Part shown: positions 12,701 to 24,700 of the stretch, piece after piece
How positions within the stretch are numbered: the stretch's first letter is position 1
Layout: every line of letters starts with the position of its first letter
NCBI RefSeq assembly: GCF_037975245.1
Contig: NC_092574.1
Span: 1,072,001 to 1,136,000, forward strand
Direction of reading: 5' to 3'
DNA length: 64,000 nt
Source: Apostichopus japonicus
Taxonomy: Eukaryota > Echinodermata > Holothuroidea > Aspidochirotida > Stichopodidae
Made by a program: the position numbers and the translations under genes
Notes under the pieces: generated by a model
What the model saw: only the letters and a program-made list of their open reading frames with translations
Database searches by the model: none
What the model was told of the DNA's origin: nothing

Positions 12701-15700
12701 GTGTGTTATTCAAAATTCCCCTTTCAATGTCTTTGAAGGTGCAAAACTGACAATGTAGTGAATTGTCTGTTCAAGTGCTGGCCAAAGTTGATTGTTCAGT
12801 CAGTTTCACTTGGCTATGGGTTGTTTTAACAATTCTGCGTTTAAGAAGTTTCCTTCACTTAGTTTTTGATCTGATCATCATTGTACATGTTAAGGTAGGT
12901 TTCACTAAATCATATTTTGTCACAAGTAGAAAGGGTATTTACTTCATTCTTGTTATTTACTCCATTGAATTGTTTTCCATATTTTAGTGAGCTGCTTCAA
13001 GCTCTGATTCTATTGTGTTTCCTTCAGATGGAATTCAAAACTATTGAATACCTATGTGACACTACAGGCTGGTGAGTCTAGTCCATTGATTACCTCTACC
13101 GTACCTGAATCAACGAGACCAGTCTGGAATCACTACCAAGAACTAGTTCTCAACCCACAGGAAGTTATCGAGAAGCAGGTAATTGGGTTACATTGGTAGA
13201 ATGCTGTTGTAAAACTACCATAAATTGGTAATGTACTTTTCAGTTTGAGGTGGTTACTCCCATCTTATGGGAAAACTAGTGAAAGAATCTGCCCTGTTCT
13301 TATTTTGTACTGACTAACATTGAAAACAGATTTACAAGATCAGAAATCTTATAACACCTTCCTCACACAGTTAGTTGCATAAATACCTTCCTTATGCAGT
13401 TAGTTGTACTAAAACAAACAAATGACTTTTAAGTCAAAGGGTAATTATCTCATAGATAACATTTCTTGTGCCTTCCATTATTGTTCACTTTTGATGACTA
13501 TTAGACTTGTCTTAATTTATCATCTTCATGCAAAGATATAGATTACACTGGATTTTGTTTTATTTGACATGGAGCAAAACCAGTTACAGTGTCTGACATT
13601 TTTGATTCAGTGAATTCTGTTATGTTACATGAAAATTATCAGGTAGAAGAACATCATTATGAGAGAACTGAAATTATGACTGAATGTTGATGTGGTTCTA
13701 GGAATGGGAAAGTCAGATTGGTATTGTTGATTGGTTAGAGCAGGGCTGTGGGTACTTTTGTTTTTAGTAGGTTAATGGTAAGTTAAGCTCTCATTAACCT
13801 TCATTTTGGTGCTAAATTCTAGAAGAGTGCTTTAGTGTCATCAGTTGTCTTCTTAGTTGGAGTAATATGTGGTTGGTTCAATCAAATTGACAAAGTTGCT
13901 TTAACAACATTTATTACACACTGCTGTCTTCACTTTGTTGCTGAATCAGCCATGCACAACCAGTACACACTGTCTGCTACAATCATCCTGGTAGTGTATC
14001 CCTCACACTGTCTGCTAAATCCCATACACTGTCTGCTACAATCATCCTGATAGTGTATCCCTCACACTGCTACAATCGTCCTGATAGTGTATCCCTCATA
14101 CTGTCTGCTAAATCCCATACACTGTCTGCTACAATCGCCCAGGTAGCGTATCCCTCACACTATCTGCTACAATCCTCCTGGTAGTGTATCCCTCACACTG
14201 TCTGTTACAATCCTCCTGGAAGTGTATCCCTCACACTATCTGCTACAATCTTCCTGGTAGTGTATCCCTCACACTGTGTTACAACCCTGCTGGTAGTGTA
14301 TCCCTCACACTGTCTGTTACAATCGTGTATCCCTCACACTGTCTGTTACAATCGCCCAGGTAGTGTATCCCTCACACTATCTGCTACAATCCTCCTGGTA
14401 ATGTATCCCTCACACTGTCTGTTACAATCGCCCAGGTAGTGTATCCCTCACACTGTCTGTTACAATCGCCCAGGTAGTGTATCCCTCACACTATCTGCTA
14501 CAATCCTCCTGGTAGTGTATCCCTCACACTGTCTGTTACAATTGTCGAGGTAGTGTATCCCTCACACTGTCTGCTACAATCGTCCTGGTAGTGTATCCCT
14601 ATAACTTTGTAGACGTCTGAGTTTTTATCCAGTGAGATCAAGAGCTGTTTCTCTTTTCACAAAGCTTTTGACTAAGAAAGTTAAACGCTCAGGGTAAAAT
14701 ATGCCAAACAATAATGACAACAGATTGTTTAGCCAAGATTTCAACAATCATTGCATATGTGGGTGCAGTACTAGTTGATAGAGTTAAGTAACTTGATATA
14801 ATTTTTACCAGTTTAGCATCCTTAGATGAAGATAATGGAGACGTTGGATGTTGTTATGTTTGATACAATTTGAAGACTACAACAGTTTCTGACATTGTTA
14901 AGTTTGTACTCTCTGTATGATAACAGTAAATTAGAGGAACCTTAAATCATCAACACTAAGCTAAATCTGAACTGTTAATGTGTGGGATTAGAACTCCATG
15001 TCAGGTAGCTCCCTTGTGTAATTGTAACAAGTCTAGCAGGAGGAGAATAGAGGGTTAAATACCTCATGATCTAAGTGGACAGATGTAAGAATAATTGGCT
15101 TGGCGTTATGAATATGAGTTTCAATAAATGTCATTTTCTTTGACAGCATCTGATCTTTAAGGTGTGGCACCAGACTACTGGTAGACAGGACATGAGCTGT
15201 GATAGAATGCTCGGCTTCACCTCGGTCGACCTGGGACCTCTGTTGGTAGGATTCCGTAGCTTGAACGGCTGGTATAACATCATGGACTTTACTAGCCAGG
15301 TCAAAGGTCAAATAAAGGTGTGAGATACTCTGTATTTCTTCTTGTCATCTCTACTGTTTATACATTAAATTAAGGTGTGAGATACTCTGTATTTCTTCTT
15401 GTCATCTCTACTGTTTATACATTAAATTAAGGTGTGAGATACTCTGTATTTCTTCTTGTCATCTCTACTGTTTATACATTAAATTAAGGTGTGAGATACT
15501 CTGTATTTCTTCTTGTCATCTCTACTGTTTATACATTAAATAAAGGTGTGAGATACTCTGTATGTCTTCTTGTCATCTCTACTGTTTGTACATTTGCTAT
15601 ACTTACTTTACTTACCAGAATGTGCTTTTTGTTCTGGCTACGCAAACAATTGTGTTCGTCCATGATTTTCTCTACAGGTTGGTTGGTCATAGGTTTGACA

Positions 15701-18700
15701 CCTGACATGGTTCAGTGGTAAATGTGTAATCTGAAAATGTCATGAAAAGTGAAGAAGTTGAAAATCTGGTTAAGTCATGTTGTCCTACATATCTGCTGAA
15801 AGTCTTTGAAAATTCACTTCATGTACCAATGACAATAGTTTTCAGAAAACTACATTATCAAAAGACTATGAGATAGTCAAACATTGAGTTTAAATGCCGT
15901 TTAGCCCATGGATAAACGTCTGAACTTAAGCTGCGTTGCTGTTAATGAGACCAATAAAATGATGATTTGTCATGGAATTTTGTTCGTACTGATGTTACAA
16001 GAAGCCAGTTAGTAGAACAACTAGCAAAAAAGAATGGTTTGATTACCTTCTGATAACACTTAAAATTAGATTGATTCAGTGATACTTGTAAACTTAATCC
16101 AGTCATTCTCTCTTGCTTTCTTTCTGTTTACAACAAATTTTTGTGTCAATATTCTGCACAAGCTCTTTGTAACTCAGGATTATCGTTAAAATGTGTTTTT
16201 GTTATTCAACAGATTGCAATCACTCCAAAAAGAGAACTCAACCAGTTAAAGACAAGAGCTGTACGGTTTATGAATCAGGGGGTGAGTTTTGTTGTCAGAC
16301 ATAATTTGGAACAGTAATTAGTTCTTTTACATATGTTGAAATATCTTCAAACTGAGAATGGAAGTATTTGTCCCACTGAATCGAAAACATTAATGTTACA
16401 GTCTATCCTACGGACACTGGGTTGGTCCTGAGAATGAATTTCTTTATAAACCTATGATGCTAGACAACCAAGAACATGTCCAAGATGCGATAAACAAATC
16501 TGTTATTATCTTTTTATTATTTTAATATTATTATCTTTTAGATGGCATCACCAAACACCTCAGGTCACCTGCCACCAATCCACTCATCACACCCCTATCA
16601 CTATCAGTCCACGAACACCAGTACAACTGTCCCTGTAAGCACTGATTCATCAGCAGCAGCTAGAGAGAGACACCACCAGACACATCTGAGGGGAGTAAGG
16701 GAATCTCATCAGAGGTTGCACTCAAACAGGAGAAGTTGGGAGAAGGAGGAGCCATCTCTGTCACATTTGAAAGAAACTTTGAGGTTAGTCATAAAGATGT
16801 TGCAATCCTCAAAAAACTGACAATGAATGAGACACTTAGCTCCTATTGAATGATGACAGATACAAAGGAATGATGTGTTCATTGTTAGCAGACACTCACA
16901 TACAAATTGATGATGATGATGATAAAGTATGATGTGATGATATATGGTATGGTATATGATGTCACCATAATGTATGATGTGGTGACATATGGTATGATAT
17001 ATGATGTCACCATAATGTATGATGTGGTGACATATGGTATGGTATATGATGTCACCTTAATGTATGATGTGGTGACATATGGTATAGGATATGATGTCAC
17101 CATAATGTATGATGTGATGATACATGGTATGATATATGATGTCACCATGATGTATGATGTGATGACATATGGTATGATATATGATGTCACCATAATGTAT
17201 GATGTGATGACATATGGTATGATATATGATGTCACCATAATGTATGATGTGGTGACATATGGTATGATATATGCTGTCACCATAATGTATGATGTGGTGA
17301 CATATGGTATGGTATATGATGCCACCATAATGTATGATGTGATGACATATGGTATGGTATATGATGTCACCATAATGTATGATGTGATGACATATGGTAT
17401 GATATATGATGTCACCTTAATGTTTGATGTGATGACATATGGTATGGTATATGATGTCACGATAATGTATGATGTGCTGGCATATGGTATGATATATGAT
17501 GTCACCATAATGTTTGATGTGGTGACATATGGTATGGTATATGATGTCACCTTAATGTATGTATGCAAACTTTGGATCTGACCAGACACGCATTTGGTCA
17601 GATCCTTCACAAATTCCGGCCGGATAAATCTGAGCAGATTTTTCCCAAGTAGAATGAAATCAGAGGAAATTATAAAACTGAAGACAACTTCTGTTCCTTT
17701 GTCACAACTGTTGAAAAATGGAAAGTTAAATTTACACTTTTTGGAACAACTTCATACTTGTTCGAAAGAGATACTCAACGACTAAAAACTTAAGTTTAAT
17801 ACTACCTACCTCTTTGTTCTCAAAGAGATAATTCTGGGCAGATATAAAAACCGGACTGGACTTTTTCTTTATCAGACCGGAACCGAATTGTTTTTCATTC
17901 TCCAGTCAGAGACTCTGACAGGACCAGATATCTGGTGCATCCATAGATGTGGTACGATTAATAATAAGTTATTGATTCTTAGGGCGGGTCTCAGAAACCT
18001 CTATATCGATAAACAAATACATCCACTCTGTTCAACAGAGACCTAATACTTGTTGTACCATCAAACTTTATTCCCATGTTCCCACAAAACTGATCTTTTA
18101 AACAGGAGAATATTTTTTAGGATTAAATAGGTCTTTCTAGGTAAGCTATTGCAAGCATGAAGAACTGTTCTTGTAAACAAGACTTTATCATTATCACATG
18201 AACTTAAAAAAAAGCCTTCATGTTGGCAGTTTTACATTTACATTAACAGTCAGCTGTTTTTATCATTGATGAAACTATGGTAACATGCTGTTGTTATAAT
18301 AAAACAAACTTAAAAGCAACAGGAAGGAACAGAGGACTCCTGCACTTATCTGTCAAGGTGGAAAACAAGACAAAACAAAGAAAAAAGTGCTTAACCTCAT
18401 TATGAATATAATGTTATCATGGAAAGTTGTCAGTTTCTGTAGGAGGAAATATTTGTCTTTGTAATTATCATAATGTGTGGATATCTTTATTAAATTTGAT
18501 TGGATCATGATTACAACCACATCATCATAACAATCAGATTTTTTTCCTTCATGTGACATACTTACGTACTTATTTTATATTTAATTTTAACAAAATCATT
18601 TTCCTTCATGTGACATACTTACGTACTTATTTTATATTTATTTTTAACAAAATCATTTTGTTTCATTTAGTTTTACTCTTCATTTATTCATTTTAACCTT

Positions 18701-21700
18701 CCAAGGAAAAACTTAGCTGATCTGGATTCTTTGAAGGAAAAGCTGGATCGTAAGAGGAGATGTCTAGATGGACTAGAGGAGGAGGAGGCAGATACAAATG
18801 ATAAGGATGGAGATGATGAACAGGACGAGGTGGAAGTACAGCCCACCACACAGATGTATGGTAGAGGTGAGGCAGGAAGGGGATTATATGGGAACCAAGA
18901 GGACCTATTGGATCCTACAACATCAAGAAATGTGCAATATGTTCAAATGTCAGAGGAAGATGAGAACGTAAGAGGACAGAGTGAGGACGTAAGAAGACAG
19001 AGTGAGGACGTAAGAAGACAGAGTGAGAGTTTAGGCGACTCGGAAAGTGAGAATGAAAGTAGTATTGTGATACCGAGGACATTGAACGATGTAACGCCAG
19101 ATGGTAGAATTAATGGACAAAGAACAGGAGGTACTGAGGAGGGGCTAGTTGAAGATGATAGGGAGGAGTTTGAAGAGGTAAGCACTGAGACTCCAGAGGC
19201 GGCCTTAGAGTGGATTCAGAATAGGATATTACAAGTAGTTGGTCCTGGGGTCAATAATGAGATGGGGAGGAATGATGAAGAGGCAATTCAAGAGGCAGAT
19301 GAATCAGAGAGACTAGGAGTAGAGGTCAGAGAGGAATCTAAATTAGCAAAGACAGATAAAGAAGGGAGTGTCGATCAGGGAGAGGTTGATGGGGATTCAG
19401 AACTCTCTAGGTCCTCATCTCAGGAAGAGGAGGAGGAGGAGGCAAGTTTTGCTAGTAGTAGGGATGAAGGAGATGTTTGTGATTCTTCTCCTGGGATGGG
19501 AATGGTAAGACCTTCCTCTGATAATGAGGGCTATGTGGATGTGGAAGTTGATAGACCAGTTATTGGACCGCAAGATGAGACAGAAGCACTCACGGAAACT
19601 GATGAAGAACTGGAAACAGAATCAGAGGACAGAAGAGATCAGCCAGACCTGGATGGAGTGACCAAAGGAAGTGTTTCAGTATTGATAGGACCAGCAGATT
19701 CAGAGGATACGCTAGAGAGACCATTGACAGTATCAGGGAGGTCAACAGAAGTACCTGTCCATGGAAATCAGGAGAACAGACAGACAGAAGAGTATCCTTG
19801 ACAAGTTACATAAAGTGATTATAAAGATTAGTAGATAATAGATTCATCTGTATGACAAGCTTGTCTTGTGGTTTGGGAAGTGAAGTTTTCATTCACCTCC
19901 AAGAATTATGCTAAGAGACGTACATAGCATGAAGCAAGAAGGAGCACATTCTATATGACAATGACAGGAATAACCGTAAGAAGTCAAGAAAAAAGATATG
20001 CAAGCAATGTTAAAGCCAAGTCATTGCTATTTTGTGGATACTGGAATGAAATTTCAAAAATTTAGGTTATTTCATAATTTGTTGTCATCATCAAGACTTT
20101 ACATTGAACTAAGAGACCGTAACAGTTGTATTCAGAATACACTACATGTCAATTGTAATGTCATCCATTGATAGATATTAGTCATCACTCTCTGGTCTGG
20201 CCAGACACTTCCTCGACAGGATACACTACATGTCAATTGTAATGTCATCCATTGATAGATATTAGTCATCACTCTCTGGTCTGGCCAGACACTTCCTCGA
20301 CAGAATACACTACATGTCAATGGTAATGTCATCAATTGATAGATATTAGTCATCACTCTCTGGTCTGGCCAGACACTTCCTCGACAGAATACACTACATG
20401 TCAATTGTAATGTCATCCATTGATAGATATTAGTCATCACTCTCTGGTCTGGCCAGACACTTCCTCGACAGAATACACTACATGTCAATGGTAATGTCAT
20501 CCATTGATAGATATTAGTCATCACTCTCTGGTCTGGCCAGACACTTCCTCGACAGGCCTCAAAATACCAGCTTTATGCCACTGGATTTTGCTGCCTGCTT
20601 GCAGAATAAAAAATGCATTTATATTTTCTGCAAGAAGACATAAGAGATCATAAACGCATGATAAGTCGGACAAGAATGGTCAGTCAAACATGAGCATGAT
20701 ATACATACGTAACATAAACACATAGTACAAATATTATCTGGCTGCTCCATCAAGCCTCTACAGTTACGCATGATAAGTCAGACAATGGTCAGTTAAACAT
20801 GAGCATGATATACATACGTAACATAAACACATAGTACAAATATTATCTGGCTGCTCCATCAAGCCTCTACAGTTACGCATGATAAGTCAGACAACAATGT
20901 TCAGTCAAACATGAGCATGATATACATACGTAACATAAACACATAGTACAAATATTATCTGGCTGCTCCCTCAAGCCTCTACAGTTACGCATGATAAGTC
21001 AGACAACAATGGTCAGTCAAACATGAGCATGATATACATACGTAACATAAACACATAGTACAAATATTATCCGGCTGCTCCCTCAAGCCTCTACAGTTAC
21101 GCATGATAAGTCAGACAACAAGGGTCAGTCAAACATGAGCATGATATACATACGTAACATAAACACATAGTACAAATATTATCTGGCTGCTCCATCAAGC
21201 CTCTACAGTTACGCATGATAAGTCAGACAACAATGGTCAGTCAAACATGAGCATGATATACATACGTAACATAAACACATAGTACAAATATTATCTGGCT
21301 GCTCCATCAAGCCTCTACAGTTACGCATGATAAGTCAGACAACAAGGGTCAGTCAAACATGAGCATGATATACATACGTAACATAAACACATAGTACAAA
21401 TATTATCTGGCTGCTCCATCAAGCCTCTACAGTTACGCATGATAAGTCAGACAACAATGGTCAGTCAAACATGAGCATGATATACATACGTAACATAAAC
21501 ACATAGTACAAATAATATCTGGCTGCTCCCATAAGCCTCTACAGTTACTGTTGTAATTCAGGAAAATGCCAGTTGGAACTTATTAGTAGTCAACAGGTCT
21601 TATTAAGCACTTGCTAAAATTATGAAATTCTAGTCCTGGTTGGTTTTCTATGACCAGGAGCTGTTCTCATAGCTAGTTTCAATAGGCCCACATCATCTTG

Positions 21701-24700
21701 AGAACTAGCTCTACCATCCAGTCAAATTCTAGCCCTGGTTGGTTTTCTATGACCAGGAGCTGTTCTCATAGCTAGTTTCAATAGGCCCACATCATCTTGA
21801 GAACTAGCTCTACCATGCAGGCATCTGAAATAAGTTTCCATTTAGCCACCTGTTAAAAGAAAGAAATATATATTTTTTCGTTTCTTTGAACAAACTTGTC
21901 ATCAATTTGTATGTTTTCATGCTGCCTGGAACAATCAATGGTATTATTATAGTAAAAACAAGTAGCAGTGGTGTATTTCCATGGTAAAGCTGTTGTAACA
22001 TTATCAGTGTTATATGTGTTGTCTTAATGTAAACTGTAGATTTATAAATGTTACTGTAACACTGCTCTCAAGACAGTATTTAATCTCCTCCCCCCCCCCC
22101 CTCTCAACAGCATTGCCTACTTCTGTGGGACATAGATTTATACACCTGGCTCAAATTAACCCATGTCACCAACAAAAAAACTCTAATGCGAGAGTAGCTT
22201 ATTGTAACGTTTGAAAAAGTGTTTGTTAAAACCTGTGCACAGTGCAAGTAATTTCAGTAAGTGAACTTCCAAGGCTTTACAATGGCTATAATTGTAAAAA
22301 AATGCGAGAATATATACTCTCTTTTTTTTTCTTCATAATTTGTTTCTGTGAAATTGTGTCCTTAAATTTAAGTCTAGTACTGCTGTTGCCTTTCAACTAC
22401 CCAACTTCTTTCTGCCTGGTGAGGATCTGGCATCGGCTATGAGGACTCTGGATAGTGCAGTATCAAGGCCTAACCTTAGATCGGTATGTTGCTATCAGTA
22501 TCTGGATAGTGCAGTATCAAGGCCTAACCTTAGATCGGTATGTTGCTATCAGTATCTGGATAGTGCAGTATCAAGGCCTAACCTTAGATCGGTATGTTGC
22601 TATCAGTATCTGGATAGTGCAGTATCAAGGCCTAACCTTAGATCGGTATGTTGCTATCAGTATCTGGATAGTGCAGTATCAAGGCCTAACCTTAGATCGG
22701 TATGTTGCTATCAGTATCTGGATAGTGCAGTATCAAGGCCTAACCTTAGATCGGTATGTTGCTATCAGTATTTGGATAGTGCAGTATCAAGGCCTAACCT
22801 TAGATCGGTATGTTGCTATCAGTATCTGGATAGTGCAGTATCAAGGCCTAACCTTAGATCGGTATGTTGCTATCAGTATCTGGATAGTGCAGTATCAAGG
22901 CCTAACCTTAGATCGGTATGTTGCTATCAGTATCTGGATAGTGCAGTATCAAGGCCTAACCTTAGATCGGTATGTTGCTATCAGTATCTGGATAGTGCAG
23001 TATCAAGGCCTAACCTTAGATCGGTATGTTGCTATCAGTATCTGGATAGTGCAGTATCAAGGCCTAACCTTAGATCGGTATGTTGCTATCAGTATCTGGA
23101 TAGTGCAGTATCAAGGCCTAACCTTAGATCGGTATGTTGCTATCAGTATTTTACATTGTGTGTAACTTCAACTTGGTTACCAATATCTGGCAGTTTGAGC
23201 AAATGTACTGAATACTACAGAGATAAGTATTACAACATATCAATCTTAGGCATCCTTGTTAGAACAATGGCAATGTAATTACTTAGCAATATCATTATTT
23301 ATATTGGTAAATAGCAACAAAGCTCTTTCTAACACACAAAAACAATGTGTGACAGTTGAAGTACAAGTTCACTCAATAGCAGAAATGCTTCAATAAACAA
23401 GTTGTTTTCTTTTGCTGCTGGTGTTAATAACTTCCCTTAATATCAGCAAAGTGACTTTATGACATCTTGTGAAATAAATGTCTTCCTTTGACTCAAAAAC
23501 CTGACAAAATAGAAAGGACATAAAGGAAACAATCAAAGACTGATCTTGTCACTGAAATTGATGTGTATTAAAGTAGCTGATGCTGCAGACTGTACTAAAT
23601 CACACTTGTGCATGTTACTGAGGGTTCTTATGAATACATTCAGACATAGATTCAATCTCAACGATGCATCACTGCTGCTGCTGGGTTCAGTATTAGCATT
23701 GTTTATACAATTAAGGGGCAAATAGTTATGGAGATGTCAAGTACTGGTTGGGTAAAGTTATTAAGCAGAATAACAAATATAAGAGTTTATTTATTTATTT
23801 ATTTTTACCACGCTTGGTATCATTATTGGTAACATTCTTGTGCCAATTCAAACATATTTGAATACAATAAGGTCAAAGACCTTTTACAAGTAATGATAAG
23901 TGCATACAAAAACAATGATGCATCGTAATTAACTGAACAGTATAGTGCAATTACTAAATGAGTCTTTTAACTGCTCGTAAGAAATAAAAGCTTTGCCTCT
24001 TTGCTTGAGTTCTTTCTCAAGTTTAATAGCAAATTTTAACTTGTATAAAAAATCTCTACATCTCATTTCCGTGTTTGTAAATTGTTTTACTGAAGATGAA
24101 ATACTTGAGATGAAAAATTAAGAAGTTATATGGGTGATTCACAGAAAGATGATACCTGGATCATATACCTTTGAAAATATAAACTGACTGTCAAAAATAG
24201 CTTGTTCCACAACTAAAATGAAGTTTGATATAATAGAGTAATCCCAAAAGAGATGTAACAGGGTCTCATCATAGCGACCACAAAGGTGACATCGTGGGTT
24301 ATCGATTTGCCCTATATATCAAAATATCAGACTGACAGAGGTTATATTTAAGTGGATTGTCTATAAAGGTTTAATGTGGTATGAATTACACTTACCAGGA
24401 TTACATACAAGGGTTGAGATAATAAGGCTAAAGCTGTGTAAATTCTTGGGATTATTTACTGGTTAAAAGAGGAGGTAATAAGAGTTACCTTCCTCATAGT
24501 GTTCAATATGAAGACAGCGTTTACATTACAGCACTTGCTGTTCAGAATTAAATTAATTTTAATGTCATTGCTGAACCCGGGTCAAACCCAAGATGCATTT
24601 TTAATACAAATTTAATACTGAGCACAGGGTCTGATCTTAACTTGTTGTATATTCAGGGTTTATGTTAAGAATGCTGCAACAGAGAGTTACATCCAAGGTT

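Noticed and set aside
16885-17610. Open frames of 241 (minus) and 224 (plus) codons
   Set aside because: Pure translation of a 45-bp minisatellite; both strands are open because the unit is a multiple of 3 and lacks stops. No splice or domain support.
22439-23278. A free-standing 279-codon repeat protein
   Set aside because: The first unit is the end of C2CD3 exon m and its splice donor. I treat the open frame as an exon-intron minisatellite, not a separate gene.
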